Assembly (NCBI RefSeq): GCF_900101865.1
Contig: NZ_FNAH01000007.1
Coordinates: 1-64,000, forward strand
Origin: Paracoccus isoporae
Lineage (GTDB): Bacteria > Pseudomonadota > Alphaproteobacteria > Rhodobacterales > Rhodobacteraceae
Direction: 5' to 3'
DNA length: 64,000 bases
Part shown: positions 38,253 to 45,963 of the stretch, piece by piece
Numbering within the stretch: position 1 is the first letter of the stretch
How the letters are laid out: every line of letters starts with the position of its first letter
Made by a program: the position numbers and the translations under genes
Notes under the pieces: generated by a model
What the model was told of the DNA's origin: nothing
The model's database searches: none
Seen by the model: only the letters and a program-made list of their open reading frames with translations

Positions 38253-38747
38253 ATGACGGGAATTGTAATTCGTCCAGACAATTACCGTTTCGAAAATGGA
38301 CAAATGGCAGGGTTTGCAATGGATGTCGGAAATCGCACGGACGGGGTTGTCATCGGCCTGTTGATGGGATTTCGCGACGGCGTCCCGCTGGTGGTGTTTC
38401 CATCGAATGAACAGGATCACGCCATTCCCGCACGCGCGCTGACGCCGCTTTCGGGCGATGACAACGGCTCCGAGGTCGCGCTGCTGTTCGAGGATGGCGA
38501 CATCGCGCGGCCGCTGATCATCGGACGCATCATCGACGACCCGCGCGGCGGCGACCGGCAGACGCCACGCATCGTCAGCGATGGCGAGCTGGTGAAGGTG
38601 ACGGCCACGCATCGGATCGAGCTGCGCGTCGGCCGGTCCTCTATCATCATGGAGAAGGACGGCCACATCACCATCCGCGGCACGCACCTGGTCAGCCACG
38701 CCTCGGCCTCGAACCGGATCCGCGGCGGGTCGATCAACCTGAACTGA
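38253..38747 (+). CDS. DUF6484-type T6SS-associated protein
   Basis: A 164-residue protein, divergent from tssA. About residues 30-100 form a small OB-like beta domain (GVVIGLLMGFRDGVPLVVFP, EVALLFEDGDIARPLIIGRI), the core shared by DUF6484 proteins often found beside VgrG, PAAR and DUF2169 genes. The C-terminal part (ATHRIELRVGRSSIIMEKDGHITIRG) repeats the strand pattern found at the end of VgrG, so it probably contacts the spike. The start at 38253 has no clear ribosome binding site; ATG at 38304 is possible and would still keep the domain. Its stop overlaps the next start by one base. Confidence 0.75.
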   Translation: MTGIVIRPDNYRFENGQMAGFAMDVGNRTDGVVIGLLMGFRDGVPLVVFPSNEQDHAIPARALTPLSGDDNGSEVALLFEDGDIARPLIIGRIIDDPRGGDRQTPRIVSDGELVKVTATHRIELRVGRSSIIMEKDGHITIRGTHLVSHASASNRIRGGSINLN

Positions 38748-39112
38748 TGGCCTATCAAGCCCCCGCGCTCGAGGAGATGCTGCGCCAGCACGCCGAACAG
38801 GCGGCGTTTCTGTGGACGGTTTACGATGACAACCTGCTGCATCCCGACGACAACGAGGAGATGGACGCGGAGCGCATGGCGCGGCTGACCGACCGGCTCG
38901 ACGCCCATATCGACGGGCTTCGGGTGGCGGGGGCGGAGGGCGTGCGCGTGGCCGAAGAGAGATACGCGGAATATCCCGAAGCGGGGGAGCTGTTCGTGTT
39001 GCGGATGTTGCAGCCGGGGGCGGAGGGCCTTCTGGTGGCTGAACTGCCCATCGACAAGGTGCGCAGATACATCGACCAGCAGCTCGGCCCGTCGGCGGCG
39101 ATCAGTCGTTAG
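38747..39112 (+). CDS. TIGR02270-like protein, N-terminal part only
   Basis: A 121-residue protein whose first 95 residues resemble the start of TIGR02270 proteins, which occur in T6SS clusters and are usually about 400 residues with HEAT-like repeats: LRQHAEQAAFLW, then RLDAHIDGLRVAG and EAGELFVLRML. The repeats that should follow are missing. It is coupled to the DUF6484 gene (TGATG) and its 3' end overlaps by 11 bases the end of the convergent immunity-like gene. Either it is a short family member or it was truncated when the minus-strand effector module arrived. Confidence 0.65.
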   Translation: MAYQAPALEEMLRQHAEQAAFLWTVYDDNLLHPDDNEEMDAERMARLTDRLDAHIDGLRVAGAEGVRVAEERYAEYPEAGELFVLRMLQPGAEGLLVAELPIDKVRRYIDQQLGPSAAISR

Positions 39113-40010
39113 ACGGAATATGGACCCGATGCCATTCGTCGCCATCATAGCGCAGAATGTCATCCTGACCGACCGACCAAAGCTCGCTCTCTGACGCTTG
39201 CAGCCGATAGCAGGTTATGTCGTTGCCCAGCCCGTGATCGAGCCTGAGGGCGCTGGCGGAGTCGTCGTCCCAACGGAACAGCCCGTCGAAGGCGGACAGA
39301 TAAATCTCATCCCGGAACTGCGCCAGACCCCAGAATGAGGAGGAGGTTCCCGAATCGAGGAAAGCCATCTCCCCATTCTCATCCAGGATCAGAGTGCCGT
39401 TTTGTCCCGCGATCCAGAATCGTCCGGCCTTGTCTCGAATGACCTGTTCGAGCGTTGCATTTGTCGGGATATCCATCGGCCGCCACATGTCGCGATAGTC
39501 GAATGCAGCGCCGCTGAATCCGACAGTGACCAGCCGTTTGCCGTCCAGCCCGGCAATATCACGGAGCTGCGTAGAGAACACATCGCGGCTGTCCGAATAC
39601 ACGCCGTCATCGAATGGCACCCATCCCTCAGGTCCGGCGCGCGAAATCTGGCCGTTCATCCCGCAGGCATATGGTACGCCACCAAGATTGCGCAGTCGCA
39701 AAAAGGTGCCGCCCCCTGGCCGTCCGACCGGGACAGGCGTTCCCACGTCCGGAAAGACCGGCATTGCGACGCCGGATTTCGCAAGCGCAATCACCTGATC
39801 GCCCGCAAGGCAAAGCGAGATGAGATTTTCGGGGATATCCGCGAATCTGACCGTCTCGTCTTTGACATGCAGCAGCCGCGTGGGCCGGTCGTGGCTATCC
39901 TCCAGCCCCCAGATAGCGGCGATGATGATCGCTTCGCCGGGACCGAGCGGCTGGCAATCCAGATAGGCCAGCGGAGGCTCGTTTTCCGTAAGCGGCGCGT
40001 ATGCCGGCAT
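39102..40010 (-). CDS. Candidate T6SS immunity protein, beta-propeller-like
   Basis: A 302-residue protein without signal peptide or membrane segment. No family is recognised with confidence, but short beta-strand units recur about every 40-45 residues (examples GKRLVTVGFSG, GRFWIAGQNGTL, DEIYLSAFDGLFRWD, SELWSVGQDDILRYD), as in a propeller. Its ATG overlaps the effector stop codon by one base, the normal layout of an effector with its immunity protein. A cytoplasmic location would match a nuclease effector. The immunity role is inferred from position and composition only. The base composition is visibly less GC-rich than the neighbouring tss genes. Confidence 0.65.
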   Translation of the reverse strand: MPAYAPLTENEPPLAYLDCQPLGPGEAIIIAAIWGLEDSHDRPTRLLHVKDETVRFADIPENLISLCLAGDQVIALAKSGVAMPVFPDVGTPVPVGRPGGGTFLRLRNLGGVPYACGMNGQISRAGPEGWVPFDDGVYSDSRDVFSTQLRDIAGLDGKRLVTVGFSGAAFDYRDMWRPMDIPTNATLEQVIRDKAGRFWIAGQNGTLILDENGEMAFLDSGTSSSFWGLAQFRDEIYLSAFDGLFRWDDDSASALRLDHGLGNDITCYRLQASESELWSVGQDDILRYDGDEWHRVHIPSND

Positions 40011-41155
40011 CAGACGATCCCCATCTTTGTGCCGGCTGCGGGTTGCGGCGACGACCCGCTCTTGATCCCGGAACGCAGCCGGGTGTTCGGGGGAATTCCG
40101 CGGTCCTCGTAATGCTTGACGATCTGCTTCTTCATCTTCGCGGGATCGCAGCCATGCATCCGCATCGCGAGCAGCGATGCCTGCTCGGCGCTTTGGTCCA
40201 GCGTGATGGTGTGCTTGGGCTTGTTGTCGCGACCAATCGCCTCGACGACATTGTCATATTGCTCGTGGAACAGACCGTGCTCCCCAAGTGTAAGGGAGTA
40301 GGGAGATCTCCCCTCCCAATTCGGAAACAGGCTGGCCGTCCGGCCGGAGTTGCGCCGCGTTTTCTTGACGATGCTCTTCTTGAGCCGGCGGTCTCCCATC
40401 TTGCCGGGCGCAGGGATAAGGGAGTCGGTCTTCAGGTCGAACATCTGGTCCAGTTCCTCATCCGGGATCATCGACGTCTTGACCATGCCTTGAAGACAGA
40501 TGCAGAGCCCCTGGGCGTGAAAGGCCCGCGCCGTCGAGGAGGTGGATTCTGACGCATCGCGGTCTGTTGCGGTCTTGAATGCATCGTCGACGCCCGACAG
40601 GAATTTGTCGCTCCCCTGTTCGTGGAACTGTGCGTCTCCGACCAGATGGTGAGGTGTCTCGCCCTCGGGGCAGTCATTGGGTTTGTATTCTGTCAACTTG
40701 CACTTGTCGCGGATCGCCCCCGGATTGGCCGTCCCGGCCACTGCCATCGGCGGGCTATCCCCTGCATTCGACGCATGATTCGAGGTCGCGATATCTCCGA
40801 ACCGGACCACGCCCTTGCCCTCGAACTTCACATCCATGGACCATTTCTGGGCATAGACCTTGCCGCGGTTCTTCGAGGTGATGATGCCTTTCTTCGGGGC
40901 CGAACCGGCCTCGTCGCCGGAGCATTTGCTGTAGTTGGTGGCGTTTTCCTGGCTGACCGGCTTGCCGCCGATCTTGACCGTGCCGGTGCCGGAGGCCAGG
41001 TCGCTATCCAGACCGAAATTGGGGTAGGGCACGGGAACGCCGGGCGGCGTCGCAGGTGTCTGTGGCGGCGTGAAGCAGGTGTCCGGGAAAGCCGCGATGA
41101 CCTTGCATCCCTGTTTCTTGGCGGAAATTTCCAGCCCGTTTGCGAAAACCGTCAT
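40010..41155 (-). CDS. PAAR-like (DUF4150) T6SS effector with probable HNH/Endo VII-type nuclease end
   Basis: A 381-residue protein. Residues 1-130 are a PAAR-like DUF4150 domain (FANG near the start, AFPDTCFTPP, PVPYPNFGLDSD, GDEAG, MDVKFEGKGVVRFGD), which sharpens the VgrG tip. From about 150 a toxin-like domain follows: TPHH at 167-170 matches the s-[AGP]-HH motif described for Tox-GHH2 of the HNH/Endonuclease VII superfamily, with further histidines at 178, 293 and 297 and several cysteines (152, 162, 218, 220). The target would be DNA in the recipient. The upstream DUF2169 gene is a typical loading adaptor and the downstream gene a likely immunity gene. The start at 41155 overlaps the upstream stop by four bases. 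The PAAR assignment is firm; the nuclease class is tentative. Confidence 0.8.
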   Translation of the reverse strand: MTVFANGLEISAKKQGCKVIAAFPDTCFTPPQTPATPPGVPVPYPNFGLDSDLASGTGTVKIGGKPVSQENATNYSKCSGDEAGSAPKKGIITSKNRGKVYAQKWSMDVKFEGKGVVRFGDIATSNHASNAGDSPPMAVAGTANPGAIRDKCKLTEYKPNDCPEGETPHHLVGDAQFHEQGSDKFLSGVDDAFKTATDRDASESTSSTARAFHAQGLCICLQGMVKTSMIPDEELDQMFDLKTDSLIPAPGKMGDRRLKKSIVKKTRRNSGRTASLFPNWEGRSPYSLTLGEHGLFHEQYDNVVEAIGRDNKPKHTITLDQSAEQASLLAMRMHGCDPAKMKKQIVKHYEDRGIPPNTRLRSGIKSGSSPQPAAGTKMGIV

Positions 41156-42177
41156 GCGCCCTCCATCACGGCAGCCCCGCACGCGCCATCATCGGCCGAG
41201 GCCTCGATCAGCATCGGCCCGGTGCCGCCGTAGCCCTTGCGCTTCGCCTCCGCCGCCCAGCCCAGCATCACCGGCACTGCCGCCGCGCCGATATTGCCGA
41301 GGCTGGCGGCCACAGACCAGATCGGCTGGACCTCGCTGCGGGCGCGCTGAGTGCGCAGCATCGAGAGTGCCGTCTGCCTGAACCAGTAATTCTCGCCGAT
41401 CAGATCGCCGATCTTGATGCCGATATCGGAATGCTGCCGGCCCGCTTGCGCAAAGGCTGCCTGATAGGCCGCGCTCATCCCGTCACCGCGCAGCGGCCGG
41501 TCCAGCCCAACATCGTCGAGGGCGTTATAGATGAACGCCTCCTCCCGCGTCAGCCCCAGCCCGGTCAGGCGCAGATCGCCTCGCGTGGAGCAGAGCACCG
41601 CCCCAGCGGCCTCTCCGGGGATGAATCCGTTGGCGTTCTCAGGGGTCAGCAGACGGTTCTCGGCCAGGTAATGGGCGATGGCCAGCGTGGTCAGATAGCT
41701 GTCGACGCCCAGGATCAGCACGTCTTTCGCGCCGCGCGCATCGAGCATCCGGCGCGCCTGCTCCAGGGCGGCGATGCCGGAGGGGCGGCCATGGGCGATG
41801 ACATGGCATCTGGTCGCCAGTGGCAGGCCCGCGCAGTCCAAGACCAGGCGGACGAAGCCCGCATCGTCGCGGATCGGGCGGCCGGGCCGTTTGGCTTCCG
41901 CCAGGCACAGGATCAGGTCCACATCCCCCTGCAGCTCCGGCGCCTGGTTCAGGCAGTCCACGATGGCACCCGCCGCCAGATGCGCCAGACGCTTCTCTCC
42001 GATCCAGTTGCGCGGCAAGGGCACGGGCGCGCCGACCAGCCAACTCCCGGCCGGTCCGACGAAGCGGGTCTCGCAGAACCCGTCCAGCCGTGCCCGCATC
42101 GCGGCGGCGGCCGAGGCGCAATCCAGCCCCACCGCCGTCACCATGCCGGCCGAACGGATATGCAGCGGCGCGCTCAT
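41152..42177 (-). CDS. Beta-ketoacyl-synthase-like protein, probably non-catalytic
   Basis: A 341-residue thiolase-fold protein related to beta-ketoacyl synthases: the opening VTAVGL, the nucleophile-elbow region GRPSGIAALEQA, VLILGVDSYLT, and FIPGEAAGAVL. The catalytic triad is not seen. The cysteine of the usual TACASG is Arg131, the first histidine motif is replaced around Asp258, and the second (GH) is Asn295 in LGNIGAA. Such proteins recur in T6SS effector modules between DUF2169 and DUF4150 genes. A structural or chaperone role for the effector is the simplest reading. ATGA overlaps of 4 bases join it to both neighbours. Confidence 0.78.
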   Translation of the reverse strand: MSAPLHIRSAGMVTAVGLDCASAAAAMRARLDGFCETRFVGPAGSWLVGAPVPLPRNWIGEKRLAHLAAGAIVDCLNQAPELQGDVDLILCLAEAKRPGRPIRDDAGFVRLVLDCAGLPLATRCHVIAHGRPSGIAALEQARRMLDARGAKDVLILGVDSYLTTLAIAHYLAENRLLTPENANGFIPGEAAGAVLCSTRGDLRLTGLGLTREEAFIYNALDDVGLDRPLRGDGMSAAYQAAFAQAGRQHSDIGIKIGDLIGENYWFRQTALSMLRTQRARSEVQPIWSVAASLGNIGAAAVPVMLGWAAEAKRKGYGGTGPMLIEASADDGACGAAVMEGA

Positions 42178-43259
42178 GCCTCCGCCTCCGATAGACGCCG
42201 GATATAGCGTTTGACCACGCGGTCGGCGCGGCGCATCGCCGGTGTGGGCGGGCCGAGCCAGGCATGGGTGAACTCGGTGATGATGCGGCGGATCGGAACC
42301 CAGACCCGCCAGACCAGCATGAACACCCGCGCCTCGGGATCGAAGATCAGCGTGTCGGGCAGCGGCGCGGCGTCCAGGCAGGTCTCGCGCCCGCGGAAAA
42401 TGCGGATCGGCAAGGCGGTGTCGGGCAGGCGGAACGCCTCGCGCCCGTTCGGGGTCAGGTTGACGAGCGCGACCGGCGTGCCGGGCTCCGGGAAGGCGAT
42501 CTGCTGATCTTCCGGCGCCATCTGGAAATACCGCTCGTCGAAATCCTGCGGCAGGAACGGAAACACCTGATCGACCCAGCCCTGATCGTAGCTGCCCGCA
42601 TACCGGATCCGCTGCGGCCAGCCGCGCCCGATCGGGCCGAGCGCCATCGGGCGGTAGCTGCCATAGGGCGAGGTGACCGGCTCATCCACGGCCTCTGTAT
42701 TGGGCAGGGGCCGGCCGGGCAGGCGCGATTGCGACCGGACCGAGGCAAAGCCCAGCCCCACGGGATTGTCGGCATAGGCAGGCGCGGTCTCGTCCTGCGG
42801 ATCGGCGCGATCGGTGCCGCCGAATGCGGTGTCATAGGAAAACGTCTGCCGCGTGAACGGGTAGGGGCGGGTGGCGGTGACCGCCGGCCCGATCACGCGC
42901 CACTCGCGCGGCCCGACCACGTCGAACTGCTTGGACCAGACCCCCACCTTCACGCCCACCCGCACCCGCTCTGCTGGTCTGCCACCCGGCGCGTAAGCCG
43001 CGCCCTGCAACACCACGTCGCAGCGGCCCTTGCGAAAGGCGAAATCGGATTCCCAGGTGACGGCCGAGAGGCCGGGCGTGCCGGAATATTCATCCGCCAT
43101 GATGAGCGGGCGCTGCACCTCCGATGGGCGCGGTGCCTGCCCCGGCTCGGCCGGGAAATCAAAGCTGCCCTTGACGACGAAGGACAGATACTCCCGGCCC
43201 GACTTGTCCATCGCGCCGGTGAACTGATGAACAAATGCGGTCTGGTTCAGAACCTTCAT
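42174..43259 (-). CDS. DUF2169 T6SS effector adaptor/chaperone
   Basis: A 361-residue protein with the DUF2169 pattern: FVVKGSFDFP near the start, DVVLQGAAYAPGGRPAERV, the RTFSYDTAFGG block, NPVGLGF, and PMALGPIGRGW, followed by FPFLPQDFDERYFQMAPEDQQ. Family members load PAAR-type effectors onto VgrG. It is the first gene of the four-gene minus-strand module (adaptor, ketoacyl-synthase-like, effector, immunity candidate). The start at 43259 is where the conserved region begins; the ribosome binding site is weak. It diverges from the kinase gene across 241 bases. Confidence 0.9.
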   Translation of the reverse strand: MKVLNQTAFVHQFTGAMDKSGREYLSFVVKGSFDFPAEPGQAPRPSEVQRPLIMADEYSGTPGLSAVTWESDFAFRKGRCDVVLQGAAYAPGGRPAERVRVGVKVGVWSKQFDVVGPREWRVIGPAVTATRPYPFTRQTFSYDTAFGGTDRADPQDETAPAYADNPVGLGFASVRSQSRLPGRPLPNTEAVDEPVTSPYGSYRPMALGPIGRGWPQRIRYAGSYDQGWVDQVFPFLPQDFDERYFQMAPEDQQIAFPEPGTPVALVNLTPNGREAFRLPDTALPIRIFRGRETCLDAAPLPDTLIFDPEARVFMLVWRVWVPIRRIITEFTHAWLGPPTPAMRRADRVVKRYIRRLSEAEA

Positions 43260-43500
43260 TTCAGGGCCTGCCTGTGCCCGGAAACCGGGACCGCGCTCCG
43301 CCCGGCTTTGTCGGCCTGATCGCCCTTCTGCCAATCGGAACGACTCATCTGTGAATATTTCCCGGAAAACGATCGGATATCTGGTCGGCGGACAATTAAC
43401 TTCTCAAAGGCGCGTCCATTGTTATGATAGACTATATTTTAATCCCGCGCGACATTGTTGATCGTTTTCCGCCGAAGCCGCAGCCCGAGCAAGGATCACC

Positions 43501-45585
43501 ATGCATTCCGATATTTTCAGCCCCGGACAGATCCTGAACAACACCTATGAAATCATTCGGGTTCTCGGACGCGGCGGCACCGGAGAGGTATATCTGGCGC
43601 GGAATCAGATTGTCGAACGCGACGTGGCGATCAAGGCGCTGAATATCCGTTTCTCGGGAAATGCGGATTATGTCGAGCTCATCAAGCGCGAAGAACAGAT
43701 GCGCAATATCATCAATGACGCGGTGGTGCGCTATTCCGAATGTTCCCGCTCGGATGCCGGACATGTGTTTCTGGTGATGGATTATGTCGAAGGCCCGTCG
43801 CTGAACGAGGTGATGCTGGAACGGCGCCTGGATGACCGCGAGTCGATGATCGTTGCTCATCGCGTGCTCGAAGGGCTGGTTGCCACGCATGAGCAGGGCA
43901 TCGTTCACCGCGACCTGTCGCCCGACAACGTGATCCTGCGGGGCGGCAAGCCGGAACGCGCGACGATCATCGATTTCGGCATCGCGAAGGACACGGCGGC
44001 GGGGGCGCGCACCATCGTCGGCAATGAATTTGCCGGGAAATACGAATATGCCGCGCCCGAGCAGTTGGATGGAAAATCCGATTACCGCGCCGATCTCTAC
44101 GGGCTGGGGGCATTGCTCCTGGCAGCGGCCCGGCAGGAAGTGCCGAATGTCGGCAGCAGTCCGGGCGAGGTCGTCCGCTTCAAGCGCGATCCGCTGGATA
44201 CATCGGGGATCAAGCCGCCGCTGAAGGATCTCCTGGACTGGCTGACCGCGCCCGATCCGGCGAAGCGTCCGCAAAGTGCCGCCGAGGCCCTGACACGGCT
44301 GGACGGCTGGTTGAAGCCGGACAGCCATGCGCGAAAGACCCGCCGCGCCGCCGCCACGCGCCGCAACGCCCCCGTGGGGCTGATCGCGGCGGGCGTCGTG
44401 GCGCTGCTGGCGGGTGGAGGGGCATGGCTGTGGTCAAGCGGGGCGTTCGGCCCCGCCGCGCTGCCGGAGGCGGTGCCGTACCGGCTCAACGCGAGCGTCG
44501 CGGCCGATGGCAGCGGCAGCCTGTCGGGAAACGCCCCGGACCCGGACATCGCCGCCGCGCTGCGCGCGGCCTTTGCCGATGCGACCGGGATTACGGCGCC
44601 GGAAGATGCGCTGAGCCTCGCCGCCGGGATGCCCGAAGAGACGTGGCCCGACAACGCCGCCGACCTGATGCTGCTGTCCTCTGCGCTCGATCGTTGGGAG
44701 CTGGCGATCAGCGACAACAGCGCGCGGATTTCCGGTCTCGCGCCCGATGCCGCGACCCGCGCGGCGCTGCGCGCGACGCTGGATGGCTGGCAGGACGAGG
44801 CCGGGATGTCGGTGCAGACCAGCGTCGATGCCGGGCCGGAGTCGCTCGACTGGGCGACGCTGGAGCCGGTGCTGGCGCAGGCGGCGACCTGCGGCCCGTT
44901 GCGCCCGCCCGCCGATCAGCCGACCAGCTTCGGGCTGCGCGACCGGATCACCGTGCTGGGCGATCTTGCCAGCGCAGGGGATGCCCAGACCATTCAGGCG
45001 GAAGTCGCCCCGGTCATCGGCGACCGGGAATTGCGGATTGACGCCACCGTGCTGAACGAGGATCTGTGCAGCATCCGGTCCGTCCTGCCATCTTCAGCCA
45101 CCGGGGGCATGTCGCTCTGGCTGGGCAAGGGGGGCACGGGCGAGGCGGTGATGAATGGTGTGTTCAGCACCGGCGAGAATCCGGTGGTCGATGTCCAGAT
45201 CCCGGCCAGCGTCACCGGTGCCTCGCTCTGGGTGATGGTGGTCGATAATACCGGGCGGGTGTTCCATGTCCTGCCCAACATCAACCAGCCCGAAACCTCG
45301 GTCGAGCAGCTTGGCAGCGTTGACAGTGGCGTGCGCCGGATCCGGGTTCTGTGGTCGATCGACGAGGTGAAGCAGGACAACAAGCGGCTCGGCTTTCGCG
45401 TGACCGAGGACAATCACGGCAAATCCGAAGTGATCGCCATCCTCTCGACTACGCCGCTTTTCGACATGCGCCGGCCGCGTGACGAGAGCGTGCAGTCCCA
45501 GGCCAAGGCACTTGCCGAGACGCTGCGCGGGCGCGAGGGTCAGATCATCGGCATGGCTTCGCGCATCATCGACGCGCGGCCATGA
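43501..45585 (+). CDS. ppkA: T6SS Ser/Thr protein kinase PpkA
   Basis: A 694-residue membrane kinase. The cytoplasmic kinase domain shows the glycine loop LGRGGTGEVY, Lys45 in VAIKAL, the catalytic loop HRDLSPDN with Asp138 and Asn143, and the IIDFGIAKD metal site with Asp158. The lysine normally found in HRDLKPEN is Ser140. A single membrane segment lies at about 292-312. The periplasmic part has an Asp/Ala-rich OmpA-BON-like stretch and then a DUF4384-type region (SLWVMVVDNTGRVFHVLPN). It probably senses an envelope signal and phosphorylates Fha. The start is preceded by CAAGGATCACC. Confidence 0.9.
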   Translation: MHSDIFSPGQILNNTYEIIRVLGRGGTGEVYLARNQIVERDVAIKALNIRFSGNADYVELIKREEQMRNIINDAVVRYSECSRSDAGHVFLVMDYVEGPSLNEVMLERRLDDRESMIVAHRVLEGLVATHEQGIVHRDLSPDNVILRGGKPERATIIDFGIAKDTAAGARTIVGNEFAGKYEYAAPEQLDGKSDYRADLYGLGALLLAAARQEVPNVGSSPGEVVRFKRDPLDTSGIKPPLKDLLDWLTAPDPAKRPQSAAEALTRLDGWLKPDSHARKTRRAAATRRNAPVGLIAAGVVALLAGGGAWLWSSGAFGPAALPEAVPYRLNASVAADGSGSLSGNAPDPDIAAALRAAFADATGITAPEDALSLAAGMPEETWPDNAADLMLLSSALDRWELAISDNSARISGLAPDAATRAALRATLDGWQDEAGMSVQTSVDAGPESLDWATLEPVLAQAATCGPLRPPADQPTSFGLRDRITVLGDLASAGDAQTIQAEVAPVIGDRELRIDATVLNEDLCSIRSVLPSSATGGMSLWLGKGGTGEAVMNGVFSTGENPVVDVQIPASVTGASLWVMVVDNTGRVFHVLPNINQPETSVEQLGSVDSGVRRIRVLWSIDEVKQDNKRLGFRVTEDNHGKSEVIAILSTTPLFDMRRPRDESVQSQAKALAETLRGREGQIIGMASRIIDARP

Positions 45586-45963
45586 AACCGGTTTCGGCCC
45601 GCCTCCTGCCTGACGCGATTTCGGGCTGATCCGAGACGCGCGCCAACCGGCCATTTCCATCGTTATCCCCGTTGATCGGGCATCTTGAAATAGAATTGTG
45701 GCGCGGGTTCGCGAAACGGAGTATCGGCGGCAGGACGGGGTGAGATGCGCGCTCTCTCGCCGCGTGGGCGCCTAGATTATCCAATTATTTTCATAAACTT
45801 AACAATGAAAATCATTTTGAAATTCGATTTTAAAATATGAAAATGACCTTGCGGAAGGATGGTCGGGCGTGCCAGTAAGACCCGCGTCCGGGCCGGCGTG
45901 AATTGCCGCCTCGACAGCACGCCACGCGGACGGCTTACGTCGCCGCAACCCCCGAGAGGTGAG
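45586..45963 (+). promoter_or_regulatory. AT-rich regulatory spacer upstream of the RpiR gene
   Basis: A 378-base non-coding stretch. Bases 45776-45850 are very AT-rich against the local background and contain a perfect inverted repeat (TTTTCAT at 45788-45794 and ATGAAAA at 45805-45811, 10-base spacer), and ATGAAAAT occurs again near 45836. RpiR/MurR regulators bind palindromes of this general A/T type, so this may be the operator for the regulator itself. The first 190 bases after ppkA hold only short palindromic pieces and no terminator that I trust. Confidence 0.45.

Noticed and set aside
45584..45595. Palindrome GAAACCGGTTTC at the end of ppkA as a terminator
   Set aside because: It has no loop and no T tract, so it cannot form a normal terminator hairpin; it may be chance.
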